Part shown: piece after piece, positions 46,501-57,854 of the stretch
Layout of the letters: every line of letters begins with the position of its first letter
How positions within the stretch are numbered: the stretch's first letter is position 1
Assembly (NCBI GenBank): GCA_002335605.1
Contig: BEDY01000001.1
Span: 1,116,001-1,180,000, forward strand
Length of the DNA: 64,000 nucleotides
Source: Prillingera fragicola
Taxonomy: Eukaryota > Basidiomycota > Tremellomycetes > Trichosporonales > Trichosporonaceae
Direction of reading: 5' to 3'
Notes under the pieces: generated by a model
What the model saw: the letters and a program-made list of their open reading frames with translations, nothing else
Databases searched by the model: none
Told to the model about the DNA's origin: nothing
Translations under genes and position numbers: made by a program

Positions 46501-46743
46501 CGATCCGCCGATGTCATGCTCAACGGCAACACTGTCAGCCTCACCGCTGTCCTCGACCGAACCCTACTCGAAGTGTTCATGGACCACGGCGTCATGCTTG
46601 GCACAATGGCAGTCTTCCCGAGCCAACCCCTCAACCATGTCGACATTGTCTCCAAGGTGCCTTCCGGGGCCACTGTCAACGCTGGCGTGTGGGCGCTCAA
46701 GACTGGCTGGATGCCAGAGCAAAAGCAGCCGACACAGGGCTAA
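43574..46743 (+). CDS. Secreted GH32 beta-fructosidase with nine N-terminal repeats
   Basis: Hydrolyses terminal beta-fructofuranosides (sucrose, inulin or levan type) outside the cell. Exons 43574-45097, 45138-45201 and 45236-46743 give 1031 residues. A signal peptide (MKLPLVVWLLAYTATA) is followed by nine repeats of the form (V/I)TFTGNGxTVVVNPTG at residues about 18-390, joined by Gly/Ala/Ser/Thr linkers. The GH32 catalytic part starts near residue 495. The nucleophile is Asp513 in MNDPNG, the transition-state Asp639 in FRDPK, and the acid/base Glu689 in YECPN. A beta-sandwich C-terminal domain follows (RTLLEVFMDHG is typical). Linkers have many possible glycosylation sites. Invertase versus inulinase cannot be told from the sequence. 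The repeats are not part of the normal GH32 fold. Confidence 0.93.
43625..44740 (+). repeat. Nine-copy VTFTGNG repeat array, including 138-bp direct repeats
   Basis: Nine copies of a 16-18 residue beta-like unit lie in the GH32 gene. The last copies begin at 44405, 44543 and 44681, spaced exactly 138 bp (46 codons), and are almost identical in sequence, so they arose by recent tandem duplication. Earlier copies are more diverged and more widely spaced. Confidence 0.85.
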
Positions 46744-49700
46744 CAACAACGCCTCTAAGTTTGCTGCCTCGCACGCCCTCCACTCCTTATCTTATTGTTC
46801 CACTTACGACTCGCACTTTTTTTAATCATCCATCTTCGCACTATAAATTTATCCACCAAGGCCCTCTGGCCACTGGACGACGCAATCAACGCATACACGA
46901 AAAAGCTTTCTTCTGATGACGAGAACAGGTAATGGGGCTGGGGCCGATGGCGTCGGCGGAGTGCGCTAGGGCCGAGGGAGGATGGTCATGCAAAGTTTTG
47001 AAGCCATCAGATTGGAGCGACCACGTTGTAATCATCGACTCGCTCGCTCGGGTGCTAACCCTTATCGCGTAACTGACAACGTTTACCTGATACCAGCACA
47101 ATCAATATTCGATAGCAAGTGCGAAGTGCGAGTAGACCGGCCGAACAGGGAGTCACTACCCTTCGCTTGTCGTACAGTGGGGTACCACGCGTCAACTCGA
47201 TCACGCTATTGTTGTCAGATACCGGTTCACACAGGATAGCGGCTAGGCGCGGCCTATCGACGCTCCGGGGCCGACGCGGCATCACCGAGACACGCGATAG
47301 GTTGTGATCATTCGTGCATGATCCTACTTTCGGCGTTCAATAGACTCGCTAAATGAGCTTTTTTGCACCTGGTCTTGGCACGGTTCCGAGTTGGGGCTCG
47401 GGTGGCATCCAACACAGGGGGGCAGAGGCGTCATTGTGGCCCCAGACAGATACAAGGGTTAGTTGACGGGTGGCGTCCGCCACATGCCCTTTTTGGCCTG
47501 ACTTTGCTCACAACCTCGAGAGGTGAGGCTGCCATTCCTTCTACATTGGTGAGTACTGTACTTGAAGGTATTGTGGCGTGGCGGATCCGTTGGAGGGAGG
47601 AATGTGTCTGCCTCCGAGATGGCGGATCGATTTTAACTGGCACGCTCGACTGACATTACCTTTTGAGCTTCTGAACTGTTGGGGTACGGCTCAGGTCCCA
47701 GCACACGTGTCATCTGTGCTCAACTTGTCGCCATCTGCGTGGCACCTGGGTGCAGCTAGTGCGAACAAGTGGTGTGCTGCCTGGTGCCAGTGTCGTGAGG
47801 AAGCTCCGAGGCGAAGCCGCAGTGAGGCTCGGACCTACGAAGCACGTTCGAAGACTAGCTCCTCGCCATCCCTGCTGTTCGCGTCACAGAGCACGCGTGC
47901 AAGGTTTGAAGGCCAAAAACACGTGTGCGCGCGACGATTGGCCGTTGGCCAGACCGACCGACCTGCGGAACGCCGTTCCGTCGCTGCTCATCGACGTCAC
48001 AGCACGCCAAGTCAACCCTTACGACGTCACCGTTGCTTGCGGGCAACTTTTGGACATGACACGCACATGCATCCATTGGGACGCACAGGAAACTTGCCGC
48101 TGCTAGGAAAGTGAGTCGCGACCTAGGCCTTGGCGGGACTGTTGGAAAATCAACACCAAAACGCGTCACGGTCTAAGGATTTAGACTTTTCGCATCTTTT
48201 TTTTTCTTGTTTTGAGGAAAAAAGTCGCAAAACCTGCCCTTTGATGACGATGTATCGCGTCTCGCCCAATCATCAATGTTTATGCTCTCTCTGTCGGCCT
48301 AAACACCACCTTGCATGAACCTGGTCACGCACTGGTGAATAAAACGTGTCCAGCGTCGGTCAAGTCATCCGGTAAAAACGGTTGCAATAGGACTCCCAAG
48401 GTGGCGATCGCCGTGGCGCTGCGACCTAGGGTACAGACAACAGTCGGCGAATGAATGGTAGTGACTAGCGAATGAGCTTGTGTGTCCTGGAGCGTATGGT
48501 TTATGCGTGGGCTTGCTTGTGCACAGGTCTGTGGGTATGAAGCAGAAACATGAGCGGTTAGTGTAATGCATATGCGAGTTGGACCGTGTCAGTGTGGTTG
48601 ACGGCGGCGGAGACGTTGCCACTTTGCAGCGACGATTGCAGGATGCTGCAGAGTCGTCATGTGATCGCTTGCACACATGCATGTTCGATGTGGAGGGTAC
48701 TCACCTATGTGCGAGCGCTTGCAAGCGAGCAAACTTGCAAGCGAGCGAGTGAGGTGCGCGATCGCTTAAGCATGCTTAAGCTTTGATCACCGGCTGAGGC
48801 GGGTCACGATCGCTGGTCTCACTTTTCACGTCTTACGGGAAGCAATACCTGAGCCCACTTGAGGGCTCCTATTAAGCCCGCCCATGTGTGATGGTACTGC
48901 GGGCAGCGATGGCTCAATGGCATAATCATTTCATAGCAAGGGATGCATCCGTGCTTGGCACGACACTCTGCCCGCAATACGAAAGCAATGAACTATTCAT
49001 GTGGGGGCAGTGCGTGTCCTCGGCGACATTATCTAGATTAGCGCAGATCCTTGCATGGAGGAGCACGGGCGGAGACGCCCGCTATGGACATCACGTCAGC
49101 TACTTGGATTGCCTCGGCGTCAGTCAGCGAGGGATGCCAGTCGCCTTGGTGACGGCGTGCATAACGGCCGCCGGCCGGCCGGTCCAGCAGCTCAACTACG
49201 ACATGGACTTTTTTTTTTTTCAATGACGACGACCACGACTGCTCTGCGCTCTGTGGTAAAAAGCCCAGCCGTCGGCGTTGCGCGGACTGCGGTGATGAGA
49301 CTGTGGGGTTTTCTTGCAGTTGGCATGCACGTTCCCGCTGACACCTTGGGTACGGTGACGCTGGTCCCTGGTTCCCGGTGGCCTTTGGGGAGCATGTCAC
49401 GGATTGTAATCTTGGCCCGCCACATTTGCGACAGCGTTAGCTTCAGGCTGCAGGACAGACGGTCACAGACACGGGGTCAAGGGACGGGCGAGCTTGGCGA
49501 GGCGGCGGCCGTGCGGGAATGCGCCTCATTGCAAGGCTTTCTGGTTCTGTGCATGCATTTCTTCGAGGCATGTAGCAGGACTGGGGCTGACCGGCAGCCA
49601 TGAGCACCTCGTGTCGATTGCTGAGCTGCTGCTGTCGACGCTGGAATAGAAAAACAGAGAAAACAGTAGAAGTCTCCTCCAGGCACGGGCCACTGTACGC

Positions 49701-51021
49701 ATGGCGACTTGTCCCTGTGCGCACGAGGCAAAAGGGAGTGTGGGTGGCAACAGAGGGGGGGGGGCGCGACGTTTTTCAGGGCGTCGTGCGAGGATGATTG
49801 GTGATTTTTTACCAACAGTCGTCAGCATGTCTGTATTAGAAGGTGATTTTTGATTCCGTTTTCGATACGTGGTTGTCGAGTCGACAGGGGCAGAAAGTGT
49901 CGCAGGTGTCCCTGAGATTTTTGCGAGGGATGGCGTAAGGCGTATTTTTACAGACCACGCCACCGGGGCAGCGCAGGGGGGCACAGGCACAGGTCGACTA
50001 GACACCAGCTGCAGGCAAAAGGATTCCGTCAGCAGCAAAAGAGCACTGCCTGTGCAGAGCAAAGATAATCTAGCAACAACTGTCCTCGGACTAGCCCACC
50101 CCCCCGAAGTCGATCCCCTCTATCCCTTCCCCATCAACATTGTCCTTGGCCCATTGATCATCGCCACCAGCTCTTTGTCCATTGCACACTCTTGCATCGA
50201 CTGTTCACACATCTGCGCCTCAACTTGTAAGTACCTCCACCCCCCGTCTCCCAGCTCCACCCATTTCCCACCCCACACACGTTCTGCCACTGGCTGGCTG
50301 CGAATCCTCCGGGCGGCCACCCCCGTCTGCAAACGTGCGCCGAGGTACATTGCGAGCCAGTCCTCTGTCTCTGCACCGTGGGCTGCAGCAGGTGCGAGAG
50401 GAAGCGCATGCATTGCAACCAGGACCCGTGCTTGCGTGCGAGCTATGAGCAGATTCTTTGGCCCCAGTTGCGTGGCAGTGGCAGTGTCGCCAGGGTTGAG
50501 CCCACTTCTGCACTCTCACACCCCACTGGTGCCATTGTTTCCTTTGGCCGTATCATCGCGACACAACATTCCGACTCGCCCGAACACTGTCGTTTTCTTT
50601 CTGTGTCTGTATACACTTGTGCTCACACCATTTTCCCAGCATCGCACTCCATCTATCGCCTGCACGAGCGACATTCTGAAGCCCGACTCAATCTTCGGCC
50701 GACGCGTTAATTCCTTGGCCACCCATCACCTAATCTGATAGTCCTCGGTTGCAACCCTCGTATCCCGGCATCATAACTACAAGACTCTTGTCTTGCAGTC
50801 CCTCCCAAACCCTTTTGATCAACGCCCAATTCACAGCCACCACGCTGCCTTCATAACCGCGACTTTTACAGGACACCTCATCTGTCCGTTCGGGTCGCCC
50901 CATCGGCCTAGTGCCACCCCCGTTTCCTACGCCCTCTCGGGTCCAGTAAGTTTTAAAAAGTTGCTTATAAGCGTTCTCTGGCTAACTCTCTCTTCCAGTA
51001 CACTGCAACACACTCTTCACA
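46744..51021. other. 4.3-kb region without a supported gene
   Basis: Longest gene-free stretch in the window. It contains a T(11) run at 49209, a (TTGCAAGCGAGC) near-repeat at 48718-48750, a GCCGGCCGGCCGG run at 49170, and pyrimidine-rich leader-like DNA from about 50050. No tRNA, rRNA, transposon terminal repeat or conserved protein was recognised. The right end probably holds a long 5' leader of the Ecl1-type gene. Confidence 0.5.
50946..50998 (+). other. 5'-leader intron of the Ecl1-type gene
   Basis: 53-nt segment with GTAAGT donor, CTAAC branch point and CTTCCAG acceptor, ending 23 nt before the start codon. All three signals are consensus, which supports a spliced 5' leader. Confidence 0.65.
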
Positions 51022-52357
51022 ATGTTTGAGGAAGACTTTGAGCGTTGCTTCATCTGCCAGGTGCCGTGCAAGGGGTACGTACCTTTTCAGCTATTTCGCG
51101 TTACATTTGGTCCTAACATTTCTCAGCCTCTACTGCTCTTCCGAGTGTCGTCACCGGGATAAGGGCACGCCCTCGCCAGCTATCAAGGCCGCAGGTGCAC
51201 CAGCACGTCTTACTGCCCAGCTTCCCGTGTCGCTGTCGCCGCTAGCCCGTCCTCAGTACACCATTTCACCCGCGTTTGGCCCTCGGAGACGAGGAAATTC
51301 GTCGTCGTCTTCGTCGATCTCTGATTCCCCGATCCACTCGCCCCACACCAACGCTTCGGCATCAGAGTCTCCCCAAAAGGAGTCGTTCAACCTCCCTCCC
51401 CCGGCCTACCCTATCGGCTACGGCGCCTACGGAAGTCTTGGCACCACTCCGATGAAGATTCCGTCGCTCGCGTCGCGCGTCCCCAGCAATGCCACCAGCG
51501 GCGCAACAACACCGGGCTCGCAATACATGAGCCTGCACCCCATGGGGGCGTCGGTTGACACTCTGCGCTTTGGTCGCAAGCCCAGCGTGACCAACTCGGT
51601 CACGTCACCTGTGGCACTGCTTCCCCGTTGCGGTTGCGGCCGTGCTCTTGGCCACCGCGCAAGGAGTCGGGAGCGTGACGGCGCCGAAGGCATTTCTTGT
51701 CTATCTCTCGGCCCCAGCCAGACTTCGGACGACAACCCGCACAGCAGCATGCTCCGCATGGCTCACGAGCCCGCCCACCGCATGACTGCGCCCCGCACGC
51801 CCAATTTCGGTATCCCCACGCTCCAGGAGGAGCGCAGCATTAACCACGTCCTCGGATCGTCGCTTCTCTCGCGCTCTCGCTCTGACCCCTCGACCTGGCC
51901 TCGTCAGCCCAAGGAGGAGAGTCAGCGTGCGCTTGGCATCCACCCCAAGCCTACCAAGACCTCGCCTCCTCTTCCTCAGACTGCCACACTCCCTCCTGTC
52001 ACCCGCCAGTCGTCCACCGGCACTGGCACTCTGCCATCGGACGACCGTCGTGGCCGTAGCCGCGAGCGCCTGAATCGTACCGACCTGACGCCCGAGCTTG
52101 GCAACGTCAAGCTTGTGCATCACGAGGAGCGCGAGGTCGCACCCAGCCGCACTTCGCGCTCGCGCGGTCGTAACAACAGCGACCCCCGGGAACGTGAGCG
52201 CGAACCTGGACGCTGGCGCTCGCGTAGCCGCGCGCGCGACATTCGCGAGGAGCTGCCCCAGGTCGGCAACGGCCTGGGTCTCAACCTCGCGCCAACCATG
52301 CGCCGTGGCACCAATGTCGAGGCCGAGCGTGGCCGCGCCGGTCGTGTCGCCGCATAG
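51022..52357 (+). CDS. Ecl1-type zinc-binding lifespan regulator
   Basis: Two exons (51022-51074, 51127-52357) give 427 residues. The N-terminus has a CFIC ... LYCSSECRHRD cluster at about residues 9-25, split by the intron. It matches the short zinc motif of the fungal Ecl1 family (extender of chronological lifespan), whose members act in stress and stationary-phase survival. The remaining 400 residues are disordered and rich in Ser, Pro and Arg, with several SRSRxR segments and a CGCGRALGHRARSRERDG patch. Fungal Ecl1 proteins range from about 80 to several hundred residues with the zinc motif at the N-terminus, so the layout fits. Biochemical function is not established. Confidence 0.75.
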
Positions 52358-55026
52358 CCTGCATCTCTTCTTTTTGGATCCACTACTCGGTTTCTCCAGC
52401 CTCCAGACTCGCTTCCACATCAACTCCAAAAACATTGAAACAAGTTTCCGCATAACACCACTTGCCACCATCAGCATCAAAACCCTCAACGGGACCCCGA
52501 GAGGGACACAGAACACGATACGACGACGTTGCCACTATCACTGCACCTGCACGACCACCAGACTGGTCCACCGCCACATACTTTTTTTTCCCATAGCCAT
52601 AGCGTATGCAACGCACCTAGCATCTGCTGCGCGTCACGCTGCTCACTGACCTGCATCTGCACTAATCATTGGCTGCCCCACAGTTCTCTAGGCGCTGGGC
52701 CTTGCTCCATCACACTGCAACGGTGGCGAACTCTGTTTGCCTTTGGAAAATCCGAATAATCGTCCTCCCAAACACTCCAAGACTCTGCGCGCCACATCCC
52801 GTCATCGGACCGCGTTCCTAAATGGAGCGGCAAGGCTTCTCCATTCTCTCTCGCGGCACCGACGCTAGCAGCCCTCATCGCGTGGTCCGACGGGCCAGGC
52901 ATCACAGGCGTTGTGGAGTGGCTAAACATCTCGGAGCACAAAAACAATAGGAGACGTCACTGGTGCAACCCGCCCAGCGTCCGTTTCTCCGACGCAACTC
53001 GCACGCTGTCGCACTCAAGGGCGTCGCACTGAGTGCGTAGGCGTCTGTTCCGCAGCCATGTCTGAGCCTGCGTCTTGATGCTTTCGCCACCGAAGGCCGT
53101 CTCAGAGGGCAAGCGTTGCAAAGTTTGGGGACACTACTTGCGGCGCCCTTTCGTGCGCCGTTTTGGATCTACCTCCCCGCCACTGCATTGTGGTGCATGC
53201 GCGGCATAGATACGTTAAGGAACAGTGCAGGATATCAGGAGCAGTCATCGGTACCAGGTGGAAAGAAGGGCGAGCACACTGCAGCGGGCATCGGATCGGG
53301 ATGGCTTCATGTGCAGGTCAGAATTCCACAGAGTGACGCGTGGTGGTGGCCCCACTATGGCCCTATGTTCCACGCTTGGCTCTACAGATCTACAGTGTCT
53401 AGACAAGGAGCGGCGGCGGCCGGTGCGACACGCACGCACGCTATACGGCCGGTTGTCTTGGAGCGTAAATCACTCAAATCCACAGTCCTGGTCGAGCATG
53501 GGTCGCGCACACGGCCGCTGCGCGTACGTACATTCTCCAACATCACCAACTTTTTCGCCACCTGTGGAGCTTCGAGGTACTGCCATCGTCTATCCGGCTA
53601 ACCTACCAGCGCACGTGGCGCCTGTAACCTGTTGTCTACGGAAGTGATCTACGACATCGGACCCAGAATAAAACGCGATGTTGCTCTCAAACTGCCATTG
53701 CCTTGACCTTGGCTGATGCAGACCTGGTGCTGAACTGCTATCTACGTCATGGACCATGTTTCGGTCGGACTGTGCTGGTTGACTGCAAGTAGACCTGGAC
53801 TTGGGTGCGAGAAAACCAAATCTCAACCCTCGCTGGGAGGCGACAGCTCCGTCGTCGACACCGTTGCATTGTTCCCAAGAGAGACAGTGTTCTGATCGGC
53901 CGCCCCACGAGACAGGCTTCTCCTCGGGCATGCTCGGTCTCACACTGGTGCTATTGTTCTCGAGGATATCTGGTTGTTCTCGAAACAGGTTGTGGGTGCG
54001 CGGCATCACGTGAAGCAGCCGGAGTGAAAAGCTCCGACAGGTCCCAAACTTAAAACAGTTCTGGGCAACGTCGGGCCTGAAAAGCACGTCAGCATTTACA
54101 GACCTTTGTGGCACAAGTGGGACTTCGGCGCCGCAGATTACAGATGTGCACGTCTCTCCATACCAGATATCTCAGATCAGAGTTACAGGCACTACAACTC
54201 TGGGATACAGGTGTCTTGTGACGCGCAGACGACCTGGGCCACCGGCCACCGGATCCAAAAACCAAACCTACGACAACACCACTGTCCAGGCTTTTAGGAA
54301 ACCTGTCGCAGGTCACCCCCCGCCTTAACCCCAGCACGGTCCGCACCTCCGGGTCAGCTCAACTGGAAACGGCGCCGAGAATCGTCCTCCCCCACCTCAC
54401 CCACAAGGGCCGCTTCGGCGTTGCCCTGGTCACTGAATGCACCCAGACAACGAAAAGTCGCGTTCCTGCGGCGGACGGCGTTGTTCCTGAAACGCCGTGG
54501 CCGGCCGCCAATCGTGACCTACCACATTGAGTGAAGGAGCATGGCGCCAGTCCGTGGATCCGTTGGTAGGTGGTCTCGGTGGCGCCTGCCCCGCTCTGGG
54601 GCCTCCGAGTGGGCGTTTCTCCACTGAATGCGAGTCTGCGCAGTCCAGAGCCTTGGCGTGTCAGTCCTGTCAGGACCACCTTCACGAATACGAGATGCCA
54701 GGTGGCATTTTGATGAACCAGTGGGGAGACTCTGACTCGCCCCTCCTGCTTGCTGTGTGATTGGGCCCCCGCAACCACATGCACCCGATTAGCTGTCTTG
54801 GAGTGGTATTGCATCGCACCACACACTACAACATGCACACCACTGCCTGCTTGATTCCCACGGGCTCCTCAGGTTAGGGCCTGGGCCAGTGTTGGTGGTG
54901 TCCCTAATCCCAGCGGGCCAATTTGGCGCCAGGCTACTTCTTGTTTCAACTCGCTCCTTGAGCACCTTCCTGAGTACAACCAGGTTGTCCTCCTACTGGA
55001 CACGCTTGGCAGAGCGGTCGGAACGT
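52358..55026. other. Intergenic region, 2.7 kb
   Basis: Between the converging Ecl1-type and SNX4 genes. The left 300 bp is C-rich and probably 3' untranslated. Several open frames of 150-175 codons exist on both strands but lack splice-consistent neighbours or recognised motifs. Nothing can be annotated. Confidence 0.5.
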
Positions 55027-57500
55027 TCACACGTCGACCCGGATACGTTGGAGCAGAGGGATGATCTGGATTGCGTTAGAATCGGAGCGGAAGCCTGAAG
55101 AAAACTCACCCGATCCCAGTCGTCCATGGCACGTTGCAGCATCTCCACCTGCCCGTCGGCATACCGTCCGAGCATCTCCTTCATCTCGTGCTGCTGCTCA
55201 ATCTCAAAGACGACATGTTCGCGGATCACCTCATCCGAAAAGGTAGTGGATGTCTCATGTGCAGTGGTCACGGCATCTTGTAGCTACGACTTGTTAGCCA
55301 GGTCGCCGATAATGTGCGCGCAAGGTGGGGTCCCCAGGTAATCGGACGGCAGTACTCGGCACAGCAGGAATGTCGGAACGCAACCTTGATCACGTTCAAC
55401 GCTATTCTTGCATGTTGCTCGTGTCCCGCGACCAGGTCATGACAAGGCCGCTTCAATGCCGCACCGAGGCTCGGAAGCTAACTTGACAAGCATCCCGAAG
55501 CCCCTCCGTTCTCACGAAGCCATGCGGAACGGGTGCGGCGACACCGCCGCACGTCGGCAAGAGCAATTTCTGTCACCGACTGCGCGGCAACTTGCCGGTG
55601 TTGCACATCGGGGTATGCTCAGAGGGCTGAGTGACTTATGCACATGTGGCTAATGGCCGCTGTGCAAAGTCTCCGCAGGCCCGGGTTCGCGATACCTCGC
55701 AACGTGGGCATCAGACGGCAAAGGGCGCGATTGATGACCCCGATGTCGCTTGGCAGAGCAACGAATCCCAATTGCGCCCCGTTGCAGCCTGTAACACCCC
55801 GGAGCACTTGTAATGTTGCACTCACCTCTTTGATCCTCTCGTCCAGCTTGCGCATCCGCTCGCGACGCGTGTGGATGTCGTCGGTACCACGCAGTTTGTC
55901 CACTTGGTCACGGAGGTATGTGCCGAGGCCGACGGGTGCACCAGCATATCCAGAGCTCAGAGCCGCCAAGCGGTCGCGCTCGCTCACCACCGCTGAGAGG
56001 TAAGCCGACAGCTCCTCGAAGTCAAGCTGTTTCTGGTCGCGCAGCTTGATTGTTGCACGGTGGGCTGCAGAATAAGCAAGAAGAGAGTGGGCCTGCATAA
56101 GGAAAGGCTCGGTTGAGGCTTGGTTCTGTAACGGTCAGCTGCAACGCCAACAGTTGCTACTCACCTGGTGCTTGAGCAAAGTGCTGAAGTCGAGCATCTT
56201 CTCCGCAAATCGGTTGAGTGGCTCTGTGATACCGGACTCCAGATATCCCAAGCCCTGATAAGCAGCAGCCATGTCTTGGTAGTCACTGGCAAGATCTGCT
56301 AGTTAGCACGCCAGCTGGAATGTTAGACTTACCATCTGTACGGTTCTTATTCCTTGCCACCAATCGCTCAATTTGACCCAACCCTTCCTCCATGCGTTCC
56401 AGACTGTCGTTCATTTCAACAAACCGCGCGTCGGGTTTGCGCACGCGCTTGAGCACATTCACGAGAGTGTCGCTCAAAGAGTCAATCAGCGATGTATGTG
56501 AGTCAGGTGGCGGGTGAGCGAGGTGCGAGTGCTTGGCCACGGTCTTGGGGCACGTCAGCGCGGCTTTTAGATGCAACGAGCTCTACCCATGACTCCCAAA
56601 GATTGGGTCTCAGGCGATACTCGGTCAACGTACCCATTGGTCACTCTGGAGGAAGTCGCTGACAAGCTGGCTTCGCTGGAGCGTTGGGTGACTTGCGATA
56701 CGATCGGCGAAGCGCTGAAGGCTGCGTCCCAATTAGAAATCATCTCGTCGCAGGACTTACTCTAGACGGCGCTTCTCAACAAACTCAGACGAGAACCGGT
56801 CGCCCTTGATGTATTCTAGGCGCGTCAGATGCATGACCCCATCCGGGTGGCAACTCTGGCAAAGCCTCGCGCGGTGACATTTGCCGACCGCACTTGGCCG
56901 CCGCCGAGCACCTCTTCTCAATCGCACTTACCCATCCTGTGCTTGTCTGGAATCGGGGGAATCACACATGCTGGAAAGCTCTTAGCCAGGTGGTCGTGGA
57001 GGAAGACAAAGTCTTGAAACCGGCGCCGAACAGTGGGCTCTCGCGACTTGAAGGTTGGGAGGTCGGTCTGCACGAATGTAAGCAATCGTCCCCCAGCTTG
57101 TGCACCAATTATTGCGCAACATCCCCCCCGATGCGCTTCCTACCCAACTCACTCTGGTGTGCACGGCATAGGACACGTACATGTCCTTGCTGCCCTCGTG
57201 CTCCTTGACAGGGTCCTTGACCTCGATACGCATCCACCTTCCGTCCCACTCATAGTCCTCAGGTCCTACAGTGCGCGTGTACGTCTGCCTCTCGGTTGAC
57301 TCTGCCCCCGGTCGGACAGTAGCTGTCGATCCAGACGCCAAGGCATCAGCAGCAGGCGGGGACGTGGGACTAATCTTATCGAAGCCATCATCGTCTGAGT
57401 CGGCGCCAATGTCGGCAAACCCAGGACTTGGGTTGGCAGCGCCAGTAGCGCGTGCAGGTGCGTCGTCCCAAGCAATTGAATCAAAGCCGTCCTCGTCCAT
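55027..57500 (-). CDS. SNX4: Sorting nexin-4 / Atg24
   Basis: PX-BAR protein that recycles endosomal cargo and supports selective autophagy by binding PtdIns3P. Nine exons (57153-57500, 56932-57067, 56761-56815, 56634-56721, 56333-56582, 56165-56295, 55826-56125, 55110-55283, 55027-55065) give 506 residues. After an acidic N-terminus, the PX domain reads VKDPVKEHEGSKDMYVSY, TNLPTFKSREPTVRRRFQDF with the phosphoinositide-binding Arg, PPIPDKHRMEYIKGDRFS and LQRFADRIASHP. The BAR part has KVRKPDARF-type residues, MAAAYQGLGYLESGITEPLN and DQKQLDFEELSAYL. The last large intron is 542 nt; the others are 37-116 nt. The start MDEDGFDSIAWDD is the first in-frame ATG. Confidence 0.93.
55284..55825 (-). 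other. 542-nt intron of SNX4
   Basis: Ten times longer than neighbouring introns. It lies between the two BAR-domain exons with GTGAGT and CGTAG signals, in phase 0. No open frame with a family signal was found inside it; an RNA gene or regulatory content is possible but not shown. Confidence 0.75.
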
Positions 57501-57632
57501 AGCTCTTGTTGGGTGTGTTGACAAAGTCAAGGCCAATGGCAGTAGTTGCACCCACAGTACGTTCATGAACTCACCGGAATGACGCTGCTGTGTTCCCGGT
57601 TAATTACATAAGCTCGCGCGTCTCTCACGTGG

Positions 57633-57854
57633 ATGTGGCACTGGCCTACTATCGCCTTCCTGGTCTCTAGCGCTTATTGGCTCTACGATACCAAGCAGAA
57701 GATAGGTAAAGGCTCTGCACACGGGCAACTGGAACTCCTAAACTTGGACCACGTCAGAGATCCCAAGCATAGCGGTGCAGACAAGGAAACCGATGGCGAG
57801 GACGCCCGTCGGGCTCGCTACGAAAGCTGGTTTCCCCCTTTGCCTGGTACCTGA
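57633..57854 (+). CDS. Possible small membrane protein
   Basis: A 73-codon unspliced frame starting 132 bp from the divergent SNX4 start codon. The N-terminus (WHWPTIAFLVSSAYWLY) could be a single membrane span or signal anchor, followed by a charged tail. Codon choice ends mostly in G or C, as in neighbouring genes, and a CACGTG lies just before the ATG. No family was recognised. It could be a chance frame in a promoter region; the closeness to SNX4 would make it one half of a bidirectional promoter. Confidence 0.4.
   Translation: MWHWPTIAFLVSSAYWLYDTKQKIGKGSAHGQLELLNLDHVRDPKHSGADKETDGEDARRARYESWFPPLPGT

Noticed and set aside
48139..48156. TGTTGG...CAACA segment resembling a retrotransposon LTR end
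   Set aside because: No matching second end, no target-site duplication and no polymerase fragments nearby.
48718..48750. Short near-repeat TTGCAAGCGAGC checked as a CRISPR or satellite
   Set aside because: Only two copies, no spacer regularity, and the organism is a fungus.
53590..54114. 174-codon minus-strand frame in the Ecl1-SNX4 gap
   Set aside because: Composition and codon use unlike neighbouring genes; no motif or splice-compatible partner.
55680..55710. CCCGGGTTCGCGATACC in the SNX4 intron, T-arm-like
   Set aside because: The T-loop deviates at a conserved A and no cloverleaf forms around it.
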